From contig CP028514.1 of the NCBI GenBank assembly GCA_003054495.1, positions 2,637,501 to 2,690,058 on the forward strand: a stretch of 52,558 nucleotides of DNA, given 5' to 3'. Shown here one piece after another: positions 27,004 through 34,583 of this stretch; the stretch's first letter is position 1, and each line of letters opens with the position of its first letter. The notes beneath the pieces were generated by a model. That model searched no databases and was not told where the DNA came from. It was given only the letters and a program-made list of their open reading frames with translations. A program made the translations under genes and the position numbers. The DNA is from Carboxydocella thermautotrophica (GTDB lineage: Bacteria > Bacillota > GCA-003054495 > Carboxydocellales > Carboxydocellaceae).

Positions 27004-28203
27004 TTAGGGATTAACTTTTGTTCTAAAGACCTGTTTGCCATCCTTCATTTCCAGAATAGCAGCGGTTTTAATCGGGTTATGCTGTTCATTCAGAGTGATG
27101 GTACCGGTTACTACCTTCAGGTCCTTGGTAGCAGCCAGAGCTTCTTTGATCTTGGCGGGATCGGCAGCGCCAGCCCGTTCAATAGCATCAATCAGCATCA
27201 GAGCAGCATCATAACCCAGCACAGCCATGGAGTCAGGAACCTGACCGTACTCTTTCTTATACTCTTCCACAAACTTCTGAACTTCCGGATCGGGGTCAGT
27301 AGCAGCATAGTGGTTGGAGAAGTAAGTGCCATTTAACGCTTCAGCGCCAGCGATATCCACCAGTTTGGGGCTATCCCAGCCATCGCCGCCCATGAAAGGA
27401 ACAGTAATGCCCAGCTCCCGGCCTTGCTTTATAATCTTACCTACTTCTTCGTAGTAACCGGGTACATAAATTACATCAGGGTTTTTGCCCTTGATTTTAG
27501 TCAGAACAGCTTTAAAGTCGGTGTCCTTCTGGACATAGCCTTCTTCAGCTACAATGGTGCCACCATTTTTGGTAAAGGCTTCTTTGAAGAAAGAAGCCAA
27601 ACCTTTACTGTAGTCAGAGCTGGTATCGATCATGATGGCAGCAGTCTTAGCACCTAAGTCCTTGGTAGCGAAGTTAGCCATCACTGTACCCTGGAAGGGG
27701 TCGATGAAGCAGGCCCGGAAAACCCATTCATTAACCTGGCCGTTCTCGTTTACCGTTACCTTAGGGTTAGTAGCCGAAGTAGACAACAGCGGAACTTGAG
27801 AAGCAGTTACCACCGGCACTGCTGCCAGGGTGTTACTGGAAGTAGTAGCACCTAGAATGGCCACAACCTTGTCCTGGTTGATCAGTTTGGTAGTGGCATT
27901 GGCAGACTCGGCAGGTTCGGATTTGTTATCCGCAACCACCAGTTCTAACTTCTTACCGCCCAGAACACCGCCAGCTTCATTCTTCTTTTTGAAAGCCAGC
28001 TTAATACCATTGACAGCAGCCTGACCAAAGGTAGCTACACCACCTGTGGTTTCGAAGTTACCGCCGATTTTAATGACATTATCAGCAGAACCAGAGCCGC
28101 CTTCCTTTTTCTCCCCGCCGCCACTGTTACTGCCGCAACCGGTGGCTACCAGGGACAATGCCAACAAACCAGCCAACACAGCACTTGCCTTTTTCTTCAG
28201 CAT
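27004..28203 (-). CDS. Branched-chain amino acid ABC transporter, substrate-binding lipoprotein
   Basis: A 399-aa periplasmic-binding-type I protein. Signal peptide with lipobox LVATGC (Cys about residue 23), a Gly/Ser/Lys linker, then IKIGGNFETTGGVATFGQAAVNGIKLAFKKKNEAGGVLGGKKLELV, typical of LivJ/LivK. Substrate could be Leu/Ile/Val or amides; not decidable from sequence. First gene of the liv operon, with SD GGGGG. Confidence 0.95.
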   Translation of the reverse strand: MLKKKASAVLAGLLALSLVATGCGSNSGGGEKKEGGSGSADNVIKIGGNFETTGGVATFGQAAVNGIKLAFKKKNEAGGVLGGKKLELVVADNKSEPAESANATTKLINQDKVVAILGATTSSNTLAAVPVVTASQVPLLSTSATNPKVTVNENGQVNEWVFRACFIDPFQGTVMANFATKDLGAKTAAIMIDTSSDYSKGLASFFKEAFTKNGGTIVAEEGYVQKDTDFKAVLTKIKGKNPDVIYVPGYYEEVGKIIKQGRELGITVPFMGGDGWDSPKLVDIAGAEALNGTYFSNHYAATDPDPEVQKFVEEYKKEYGQVPDSMAVLGYDAALMLIDAIERAGAADPAKIKEALAATKDLKVVTGTITLNEQHNPIKTAAILEMKDGKQVFRTKVNP

Positions 28204-28224
28204 TCTTTTTCCCCCTTTTGTTTT

Positions 28225-28275
28225 TTTTACCCGACCTTAGACTGCCCTGTTTTCTCCTGAAAAGAAAAACAGGAG
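28225..28275 (-). promoter_or_regulatory. Alternative hairpins in the liv leader
   Basis: In the minus-strand leader, CTCCTG/CAGGAG (10-nt loop) and CCTGTTTT/AAAACAGG overlap and cannot both form. They lie 30-70 nt before the livJ start codon. No T-box or known riboswitch core was recognised. Possible switch, function unknown. Confidence 0.35.
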
Positions 28276-28329
28276 CAAACCTGCAGAATAAGGCCAACCT
28301 CGTCGCCGTCCTGCTGTCCTGCCCCCTTC

Positions 28330-28345
28330 GTTACAACATTGTAAC
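28330..28345. promoter_or_regulatory. Palindrome downstream of the liv promoter (candidate operator)
   Basis: GTTACAA-CA-TTGTAAC, perfect 7-bp arms, about 25-40 nt after the expected transcription start. A second overlapping pair, TACAAC/GTTGTA, extends it to 28352. It has the size of a repressor site but I cannot name the regulator; it would also fold in RNA. Confidence 0.45.
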
Positions 28346-28376
28346 TGTTGTATATAACCTTTCTACTGGCAGCTTT

Positions 28377-28406
28377 ATTATATAATTTCTGAGTTAAAAC
28401 TGTCAA
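28377..28406 (-). promoter_or_regulatory. Sigma-A promoter of the liv operon
   Basis: Minus strand perfect -35 TTGACA (28401-28406), 18-bp spacer, perfect -10 TATAAT (28377-28382). The leader is about 165 nt. Confidence 0.9.
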
Positions 28407-28439
28407 CAAAATTTTTTATTTGTCTCTTCTTTTCTATAA

Positions 28440-28480
28440 CAGAAGGACAGGCGCCCTTCGATCAGGCACCTGTCCTTCTG
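28440..28480 (-). terminator. Long hairpin at the end of hypB (probable terminator)
   Basis: Minus strand 16-bp stem CAGAAGGACAGGTGCC/GGCGCCTGTCCTTCTG (one U-G), 9-nt loop. The first arm encodes the last hypB codons. What follows is TTATAGAAAAG, not a good U-tract, so it may be a terminator or an mRNA 3'-end stabiliser. Confidence 0.6.
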
Positions 28481-29112
28481 AATAGCCAATCAATCCACTC
28501 CTGCAAACCTTCCCCGGTCCGGCAGCTAACCGGAAAGATTTTAATATCTGGATTGATGGATAGTATATCTCTTGTAAGGCTCTCCATATTGCAATTACAA
28601 AAAGGCAAAAGATCGATTTTGTTGACAACAACCGCTTCCGATTCCCGGAAAATCAATGGGTATTTGAGAGGCTTATCATCCCCTTCAATTACACTCAGCA
28701 CAGCCACTTTTGCATCTTCCCCCAGCTGAAATTCCACCGGGCAGACCAGATTGCCTACATTTTCTATAATCAGCAGATCAAGATTGTTTAAATCAAATCG
28801 GGGTAAGACTCTTGCTACCATTCTGGCATCCAAGTGACAGGCTCCTTCGGTATTGATTTGTACCACTGGGATTCCGTGCGCCTCAATGCGCTCAGCATCC
28901 TTACTGGTATAAATATCCCCTTCGATCACCGCCAGGCGCAATTTGTTTTTAAGTTCAGCGATGGTGCGTTCCAGCAGAGTAGTTTTTCCTGCCCCCGGTG
29001 AGCCCATGAAATTGAATACCTTAACACCTGCGGCCCGGAAGTTCTGGCGGTTTAATTCAGCTTGCTGGTCATTGCTGAGCAGGATATCGGTTTTAATCTC
29101 TATTTTCATCAT
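28462..29112 (-). CDS. hypB: Hydrogenase nickel incorporation GTPase HypB
   Basis: A 216-aa SIMIBI GTPase that delivers nickel with HypA to [NiFe] hydrogenases or other nickel enzymes. G1 MGSPGAGKTTLLERT, Cys/His metal motif QINTEGACHLDARMV (Cys-His), ENVGNLVCP, and G4 VVNKIDLLP. No N-terminal His-rich nickel store. Overlaps hypA by 20 bp. The hydrogenase-like large subunit just upstream lacks nickel ligands, so HypB must serve enzymes elsewhere. Confidence 0.95.
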   Translation of the reverse strand: MMKIEIKTDILLSNDQQAELNRQNFRAAGVKVFNFMGSPGAGKTTLLERTIAELKNKLRLAVIEGDIYTSKDAERIEAHGIPVVQINTEGACHLDARMVARVLPRFDLNNLDLLIIENVGNLVCPVEFQLGEDAKVAVLSVIEGDDKPLKYPLIFRESEAVVVNKIDLLPFCNCNMESLTRDILSINPDIKIFPVSCRTGEGLQEWIDWLFRRTGA

Positions 29113-29455
29113 CTTCTACCTCCAAACTGCTGACCCTTAACTCCCGGCCAGCGGTGATTTCCGTTCTGGGACTTTGACAGTCAGGACAAAGGGCGACAAA
29201 ACTGCCGGTCGTTCTCCCTTGCCAGCCACACTCCTGACATTTTAACACTACCGGTATCTCAATGATTTCCAGTTCTGCTCCCTCACATACCGTTCCCCTG
29301 GCAAAGGCTGCAAAGCACATTTGCAGGGAATCAGGCAGAGCATGGGTCAATTCTCCCACTTCCATGGTTACTCTGGTTACTTTTTTGCCGGGATGTTCAG
29401 CCATAACTGCAGTGATGATTTCAAAAACCCCCGCCATCAAGGCCATTTCATGCAT
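29093..29455 (-). CDS. hypA: Hydrogenase maturation nickel metallochaperone HypA
   Basis: A 120-aa HypA. The start at 29455 gives the MHEMALM N-terminus whose His-2 binds nickel; an upstream extension would be non-native. Zinc ribbon CQECGWQGRTTG...LCPDC (about residues 72-93). It partners HypB. It lies 32 bp after a strong terminator, with little room for a promoter, so it may depend on read-through from the hydrogenase-like operon. Confidence 0.95.
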   Translation of the reverse strand: MHEMALMAGVFEIITAVMAEHPGKKVTRVTMEVGELTHALPDSLQMCFAAFARGTVCEGAELEIIEIPVVLKCQECGWQGRTTGSFVALCPDCQSPRTEITAGRELRVSSLEVEDDENRD

Positions 29456-29487
29456 ATTTTCGCCTCCGTTTCCCATCCCCATTTTAA

Positions 29488-29525
29488 TAAAAAAAAGACT
29501 TTGCTTCAATTCCCGAAGCAAAGCC
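29488..29525 (-). terminator. Rho-independent terminator after the cytochrome gene
   Basis: Minus strand 11-bp stem GGCTTTGCTTC/GAAGCAAAGTC followed by TTTTTTTT. It ends the hydrogenase-like operon. Confidence 0.92.
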
Positions 29526-29542
29526 CTTGGGGGGAAATATAT

Positions 29543-29574
29543 GGACTGTATCTCCGGGGAAAGATACATAGTCC
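29543..29574 (-). promoter_or_regulatory. Hairpin in the 3' untranslated region of the hydrogenase-like operon
   Basis: Minus strand stem GGACT/AGTCC and GTATCT/AGATAC with a 2-nt bulge, loop TTCCCCGG, 10 bp after the cytochrome stop and before the terminator. Function unknown; could protect the mRNA end. Confidence 0.5.
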
Positions 29575-29584
29575 CTCAGTTAGT

Positions 29585-30136
29585 TTAGCCCCGGATAATG
29601 GTCTTGATGTTTTGCCAGCCACTTTGCAAAACCAGATAGAGATGGCCCAGCACAAACACCAGCATCACCCAGGTCAGCAGATAATGTATCAGTCGCAATC
29701 GGGCAAGATCCCCCAGGGCAAAAGCCACCGGAGCCAGGGCAGGCTTCAACAAAATGACTCCAGTAACCAATTGCCCTATGATGAGAAAGGGGAGGAGGGT
29801 GTAGGCTAGCTTTTGCCCGGGGTTGTATTTGCCCTTTTGGGGGTAGCTAGAAGTAAGAAATAAATAATATTTAAGCAGTTGTCTTAAATCTTTCATGTCC
29901 TGCCAGCGGAAAACCACCTGCCGCCATTCACCTGTGACCAGGGCGAATCCCCAGCGATAAAAGGTCGCTGCCACCAGCAGCCAGCCGGCTACCAGGTGAA
30001 CGAGGCGGGCCCGATCCATCCCGGCAAACCAACCCTCCCAGAAGAGAGGATCATGTATATAAAACCCGGATAAAACCAGGAAACTGATAGCAGTTACATT
30101 CCACCAATGCACCAGGCGTACCGGAGCGGGATGCAT
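29585..30136 (-). CDS. Ni/Fe-hydrogenase-type b-type cytochrome subunit
   Basis: A 183-aa HupC/HyaC-like membrane cytochrome. Begins MHPAPVRLVHWWNVTAISFLVLSGFYIH; four hydrophobic helices with candidate haem histidines in RLVHWW, RLVHLVAGW, RLIHYLLTW and VLGHLYL. In group 1 hydrogenases this protein passes electrons from the small-subunit Fe-S clusters to quinone. Start overlaps the large-subunit stop (TAATG), so it is translationally coupled. Confidence 0.9.
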   Translation of the reverse strand: MHPAPVRLVHWWNVTAISFLVLSGFYIHDPLFWEGWFAGMDRARLVHLVAGWLLVAATFYRWGFALVTGEWRQVVFRWQDMKDLRQLLKYYLFLTSSYPQKGKYNPGQKLAYTLLPFLIIGQLVTGVILLKPALAPVAFALGDLARLRLIHYLLTWVMLVFVLGHLYLVLQSGWQNIKTIIRG

Positions 30137-31188
30137 TATAACCGCCTCCCTGTCGTTAAACTGACAGGGATGCCCCAGTCCCTGGCCAAAGCGTAAATGT
30201 CCGTTTCGGTAAGAATTCCCTGCCGCTGCCCTTCCAGCCAGAGGGAATTGAGCCATAGGTCAGGGGTAAATAGCCGCGCAGCAGCAACTTTATTCCTTTC
30301 CAGCCTGAGCTGAAGCCCAGCCGGACCGGCCGGAGTTTCCAGAAAAAGCTGAAGTTCACCCTCACACCGTTCCGGCCAGCGACTGCCCATTTCACCTTTT
30401 CCCTGACCGAGTTCTGTTAGCAATTTATCCGCCTTTGGTAACATGACTTTCAGTTCAGTAAGCATTGCCGCCAGATAGCCCCGGTGGTGGTAGCCCTGTA
30501 TCTTTTGCCGGGCCAGGGGGCCTATGAGACATACCCGGTCATCATAATACAGACCAGCGGGTTGTATCTTGATCCGGGACCAATCCAGCTCCTGTTTTTG
30601 GCCGTCAGCAACAACTTTTCCTCCTGCCATACCTTCTAAGTCCTGTGCTGCCAGCCAGTTCTGACTCAGTTCATGCAATTTTTCTTCTTGAGGTAAGGGT
30701 AAAAAGCTTTCTGTTTTTTTCCTGGCCAGATAATCCCCCAGCCAATCCAGAGAAATTCTGATAAACCGCCACTGCTCGGTGGTTAAAGGAGCTCCTGCTC
30801 CTCCCACTGTTAGGCCACAACCCATAGGACTGCGTCCGGTTAGAACCGCCAGCACTCTATGGCATTGGGAGATTGCTACTAACCAGTTCGGATCGCGGTC
30901 TCGCCGCCAGAGACGAATACTGTGATAGATAAACCAGTCAAACATCCTGATTAACAGACGTTTTTTCTTGACTCCCGTACTCACTTCCAGTCCGGTTAAT
31001 GTCTCGATAGCGGTTATACCCAGAAGGGTCAGGCTGTTGGCCAGCTCTCCCTGGGTTCGGGCCAGGAAAAAAGGCAGATCCAGCATATACTTATCCTGAA
31101 GCAAAGAATTACGAGGCGTCCTGGCTTGAATCCCTGCCTTTTCGGTAAACAGCACCGGAACAGCCAGACCTCTTTGCCAGTTAATCAT
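30136..31188 (-). CDS. NiFe hydrogenase large-subunit homologue lacking all NiFe ligands
   Basis: A 350-aa protein homologous to group 1 [NiFe] hydrogenase large subunits. CHRVLAVLTGRSPMGCGLTVGG (109-130) matches the AHRxLxxLxGKxPHPxxxVVGG block, and ETPAGPAGLQLRLERNKVAAARL matches the EAPRGxLGHxxxxxxGKI block near the C-terminus. The L1 motif RxCGxC is replaced by RTQGEL (Cys to Gln46 and Leu49), the C-terminal DPCxxC is absent, the RxEGH motif is not seen, and there is no cleavable tail. It cannot bind the NiFe(CN)2CO centre as known enzymes do. Frame is open throughout and its 8-bp overlap with the small subunit is intact, so it is not simple decay. Start 31188 follows GGAGGGAAGG. Confidence 0.85.
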   Translation of the reverse strand: MINWQRGLAVPVLFTEKAGIQARTPRNSLLQDKYMLDLPFFLARTQGELANSLTLLGITAIETLTGLEVSTGVKKKRLLIRMFDWFIYHSIRLWRRDRDPNWLVAISQCHRVLAVLTGRSPMGCGLTVGGAGAPLTTEQWRFIRISLDWLGDYLARKKTESFLPLPQEEKLHELSQNWLAAQDLEGMAGGKVVADGQKQELDWSRIKIQPAGLYYDDRVCLIGPLARQKIQGYHHRGYLAAMLTELKVMLPKADKLLTELGQGKGEMGSRWPERCEGELQLFLETPAGPAGLQLRLERNKVAAARLFTPDLWLNSLWLEGQRQGILTETDIYALARDWGIPVSLTTGRRL

Positions 31189-32077
31189 CGGCCTTCCCTC
31201 CCCGTTTGCCTTTTTGCCAGAGGGAATAGCCATAATGGGCTGCAATTCCGGTCATGGCTGCCGTAAAAGCCAGTTTACCTACTGTTTCCGGCGTACTTTC
31301 GATTCCAGGCAAAGCCACCTGAGGCAACCTGGTAGTCAGAGGAGCGAAATTTTGTGGAAACCCGGGTTGTGTGCACCCTATACAGGGTCCCCCGCCGCTG
31401 ACACACCAGTTGGCCCCTTCATTCCACAAGCGCTGGGAACAATCAGCAAAGGTTATAGGACCTTTACAACCCAGCAGCAAATAACATCCCACTTCCCCCG
31501 GAGCCTGGGCAAACCGGCTGTTGTCAAAATACTGCCGGCGTGGGCAATTATCATGGATGGTACCGCCAAAAATCTCAAGCGGCCGGGCAAAATCATCCAG
31601 CTCTAGATTGCGTCCCACCTGCAAAGCGGTCAATGTGGACAGCAACCAGCCAGGTTTGGGTGGGCATCCCGGAATGGCTATCAATTTTTTCAGAGGAGCC
31701 AGATCGATTAGCCCCTGCCATTCTCGCTCCCCGCCGCCTTCCTTTGCCATTCCACCATAAGCAGCACAGGTACCGAAAGCCAGTATCCAGCGGGCCCTTT
31801 TCAACATTTCCTGCAGCTGCCTGTCCCCGGAATCAACCGCTCCTTCCACTATCAGTACATCCATCGCAGTTGGCTGCTCTTCCAGCCAGGGATGAACACC
31901 CGGCGGGGCTTCTCCTGTCGCCAGCAGGGAGAGGACACAACCACCGCAGGAATTTCCGCGGTACCAGCCAATTAGGCCCAGACCAGGTTCATTGGCCCAG
32001 GCAAAATTCTCCCCTGCAGTAACAACCAGGGCTAGTGCCAGTAACTTGATAAATCTTCTTCTGTCAATTGTGTTCAT
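31181..32077 (-). CDS. Tat-exported hydrogenase small subunit
   Basis: A 298-aa group 1-type small subunit. Twin-arginine signal DRRRFIKLLALALVV; proximal cluster ligands in GNSCGGC, FGTCAAYGG and IPGCPPKP; distal and medial cluster ligands in DNCPRRQ, VGCYLLLGCKGP, FADCSQ, NWCVSGGGPCIGC; C-terminal membrane anchor (GKLAFTAAMTGIAAHYGYSLW). All cluster cysteines appear present, so electron transfer should be intact while its partner large subunit has no active site. Expected on the outer face of the membrane. Transcribed from the sigma-54-type promoter 32099-32114. Confidence 0.93.
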   Translation of the reverse strand: MNTIDRRRFIKLLALALVVTAGENFAWANEPGLGLIGWYRGNSCGGCVLSLLATGEAPPGVHPWLEEQPTAMDVLIVEGAVDSGDRQLQEMLKRARWILAFGTCAAYGGMAKEGGGEREWQGLIDLAPLKKLIAIPGCPPKPGWLLSTLTALQVGRNLELDDFARPLEIFGGTIHDNCPRRQYFDNSRFAQAPGEVGCYLLLGCKGPITFADCSQRLWNEGANWCVSGGGPCIGCTQPGFPQNFAPLTTRLPQVALPGIESTPETVGKLAFTAAMTGIAAHYGYSLWQKGKRGGKADD

Positions 32078-32098
32078 GCAGTCACCTTCTTGATTTAT

Positions 32099-32114
32099 AG
32101 CAATATTTATGCCA
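32099..32114 (-). promoter_or_regulatory. Sigma-54 (-24/-12) promoter of the hydrogenase-like operon
   Basis: Minus strand TGGCATAAATATTGCT against consensus TGGCAC-N5-TTGCW: GG at 32112-32113 and GC at 32100-32101 are separated by exactly 10 bp. The expected start site is near 32089, just before the Shine-Dalgarno AAGGTGA, so the leader is only about 12 nt. The gene upstream encodes a sigma-54 activator. Confidence 0.85.
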
Positions 32115-32150
32115 ACAACTCCGGGCCTGCTAAACATCCGATTCCCCCTG

Positions 32151-32179
32151 AAATTGTTCTATTTGTTAACAATCAATTT
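32151..32179. promoter_or_regulatory. Candidate activator site (nested palindrome)
   Basis: AAATTG ... TTGTTAACAA ... CAATTT: a perfect 10-bp palindrome (32163-32172) lies within arms AAATTG/CAATTT. Its centre is about 79 bp upstream of the predicted sigma-54 start, the usual distance for an enhancer-binding activator such as the protein encoded next door. Confidence 0.5.
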
Positions 32180-32200
32180 GTATAATTTCTAATCATATGT

Positions 32201-34426
32201 TTAATTTTCAGACAACCAGCCAAATTCTTTTAATCGCAAATAGAGGGTTGCCCTTGGAATTCCCAGCAACTCTGAAGCTAAAACCTTGTTTCCCCCTGCT
32301 TCCGCCAGAGCTGCCTCTATCAATTCCTTTTCCAGTTCCCGCACCGCATCTTTTAGGGGTTTGATTTGCACCCTTCTTTTCGGTAAATCCTTCTCGAACA
32401 AGTAGGAGGGCAAATGTTCCGGTCTCACCACACTGCCTTCTGCCAGATACATGGAGCGCTCCAGGACATTTTCCAATTCCCGAATATTACCCGGCCAGTG
32501 ATAAGTCATCAGTAAATCCAGAGTCTCTTTGGCAATTACCTTTGGGGTAATCCCTTTTTCCCGGTACAGCTTTTCCCCAATTATATCGATCAAGCGCGGT
32601 AAATCCTTGATACGATCTCTCAGTGGAGGAATATGAATACCGATAACATTCAAACGATAATAAAGGTCCGCCCGAAAACGGCCTTCTGCTACCATCTTTT
32701 TTAAGTCCTGGTTGGTAGCAGCAATGATTCTGATGTCCACTTTAATGGATTTGGTTCCTCCTACCCTTTCTATAACCCTTTCCTGCAGAACCCGTAACAG
32801 TTTGGCCTGCATAGTCAGGGGTAAATCCCCGATTTCATCCAGCAACAGGGTGCCGCCATTGGCCAGCTCAAATTTGCCGGGTTTACCTCCTTTGCGGGCA
32901 CCGGTAAATGCCCCTTCTTCATAGCCGAACAACTCCGATTCCAGCAGCATCTCCGGCAAAGCAGCACAGTTGATGGCAATAAACGGCCCATTGGCCCGCG
33001 GGCTTAAATAGTGGATAGCCTGGGCCAGCACTTCCTTACCTACTCCGCTCTCCCCGGTGATGAGAATGGTGGAATCGCTCTGGGCTGCCCTTTCGCTTAA
33101 AGCCTTGATATGGGCTACTTCCGGCAAATCCCCCAGAATTCTTTCCAGACTCAGCATCGGTTTGGCGCGATCCAAATTGCGCAAGCGATCTTTATAGTAT
33201 TCGATTTCCCCCTGGGATAAGTTGAGCAGGTAAGGCAAGCACATATGAATTTCCGCCAGTCCCTGATAAACCGCCCTGGCTTTTTCCCGGCAGGATTCAT
33301 AACCACAGGCACCACAGTTCAACTCATCTTCCGGATTGATTTTCTGGGTAAATTTCAGGATCTCTCTGATATCATGCTCTGATGGTTCAGGCAAAGGCTG
33401 ATACTTATTGATATAACGGCGGGAAAGGTCCAGACCGGCAACTTTTAAACCCTGAACTGGAGGCTGACTGGACCGTTGCTGGGAAAAAAGCAGACTTTTA
33501 CGGCCATAAAACTCCAGGGGGCTGGCAATTTCAGGGCCATCTATACAACCGCGACAAAAAAGGATATCCAGAAATTTCCCGTTAAACTCTCCCCTTTTAA
33601 CAGCCTGCAGTACTTTGAGACACTCATCTTTACCTTCAACCACAGCCAGTTCCAGGTTATAATCGCGACCTTTGATGCCCAGGTTGCGCAGCAATCCCCC
33701 CGAAACAGGAAACAACTCAGTCAAACTTTCCTCCCAGCTGAGGGGCGTTTTATAGATAGCTGGCCTGATTCCTTTTTCTTGCCAGATTTCCCGGATCTCC
33801 CTGAAGGTCAGCACTCCATCCAGCACTCCCACCAGATTTTCGTCCCTGGCCTCTTCTTTTTTAGCTACACAGGGCCCGATAAATACCACCCGGTTTTCCC
33901 GGTTTTGCAGTTTCAGGTATTTGGCCAGGGCCAGCACCGCTGAATCGATGGGAGCTAAATTGGGGATCAATTCCGGCATATGTTTCTGGATCAGCATCAC
34001 TACCGCCGGACAATATGAACTGATCACTGTCGTTTTCTCTACCCGGGCCAGATATTCCCGATAAACCGGTACGGTCAATTCAATTCCTTTGGTAACCGGT
34101 TCAACCTCATTAAATCCAATTGCTTTTAAAGCCATGATTACCTGACCTACAGAAAACTCGGGAAAAGCCACCCGAAAGGAAGGGGCCAGAATAGCTATTA
34201 CTGGCTGTCTGCGCTTTTTTTCCAGCATCTCGCTGATTCGCTGCCAGTCGCTTTCTATTTGTTTGGCTTTTTGGGCACATATCCGGACACAATTACCGCA
34301 GCTGATACATCTTTCCGGCAAAATCTGGGCCTGCTTATCCGTTACTTTTATTGCTCTTACCGGACAATTGCGGATACAGGCATAACAGCTTTTACATTTT
34401 TCCTGGATAGTCTTAACAACGGCCAT
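32201..34426 (-). CDS. Sigma-54-dependent activator with ferredoxin and [FeFe]-hydrogenase-like sensor
   Basis: A 741-aa fusion. Residues 1-60: two [4Fe-4S] ferredoxin motifs (CKSCYACIRNCP, CISCGNCVRIC). About 75-330: [FeFe]-hydrogenase-like domain with H-cluster-like cysteines in SSYCPAV, GPCVAKKEEA and FCRGCIDGP. About 370-400: Fe-S domain CGACGYESC...C. Then the AAA+ domain with Walker A GESGVGKE, GAFTGA (contacts sigma-54) and GGTLLLDEIGDLP, and a Fis-type HTH (ASELLGIPRATLYLRLKEF). It resembles sensory (group D-like) [FeFe] proteins that regulate rather than catalyse. ATG at 34426 has GGAGG 7 nt upstream. It probably activates the operon starting at 32089 in response to H2 or redox state. 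Confidence 0.9.
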   Translation of the reverse strand: MAVVKTIQEKCKSCYACIRNCPVRAIKVTDKQAQILPERCISCGNCVRICAQKAKQIESDWQRISEMLEKKRRQPVIAILAPSFRVAFPEFSVGQVIMALKAIGFNEVEPVTKGIELTVPVYREYLARVEKTTVISSYCPAVVMLIQKHMPELIPNLAPIDSAVLALAKYLKLQNRENRVVFIGPCVAKKEEARDENLVGVLDGVLTFREIREIWQEKGIRPAIYKTPLSWEESLTELFPVSGGLLRNLGIKGRDYNLELAVVEGKDECLKVLQAVKRGEFNGKFLDILFCRGCIDGPEIASPLEFYGRKSLLFSQQRSSQPPVQGLKVAGLDLSRRYINKYQPLPEPSEHDIREILKFTQKINPEDELNCGACGYESCREKARAVYQGLAEIHMCLPYLLNLSQGEIEYYKDRLRNLDRAKPMLSLERILGDLPEVAHIKALSERAAQSDSTILITGESGVGKEVLAQAIHYLSPRANGPFIAINCAALPEMLLESELFGYEEGAFTGARKGGKPGKFELANGGTLLLDEIGDLPLTMQAKLLRVLQERVIERVGGTKSIKVDIRIIAATNQDLKKMVAEGRFRADLYYRLNVIGIHIPPLRDRIKDLPRLIDIIGEKLYREKGITPKVIAKETLDLLMTYHWPGNIRELENVLERSMYLAEGSVVRPEHLPSYLFEKDLPKRRVQIKPLKDAVRELEKELIEAALAEAGGNKVLASELLGIPRATLYLRLKEFGWLSEN

Positions 34427-34583
34427 ACCAATACCTCCGTACCTATGCACTACAATAATAATTCAACATATTCCTCCCTTTCCCTGCCTGGCTTGTATAT
34501 TTTTTAGACAGACCTGCAGTTCAAGTATAAAAAGAGGGTAAATGGCGTATACTCTGATATAACTCTGTTTCAGGAGGTTACCC

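Noticed and set aside
28204-28376. T-box or amino acid riboswitch in the liv leader
   Set aside because: No T-box sequence (TGGxACCGCG) or anti-terminator with T-run could be found.
29456-29569. N-terminal extension of HypA to 29569
   Set aside because: It would cross a strong terminator and bury the MHE nickel-binding N-terminus.
30136-31188. Large subunit treated as an ordinary [NiFe] hydrogenase large subunit or as complex I NuoD
   Set aside because: No RxCGxC or DPCxxC in this frame, so an ordinary enzyme is excluded; the gene partners (Tat small subunit, HupC-like cytochrome) fit group 1 hydrogenase and not complex I.
32078-32137. Upstream extension of the small-subunit coding region to 32137
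   Set aside because: It would run through the sigma-54 promoter and has no RBS; ATG at 32077 has AAGGTGA and starts the Tat signal.
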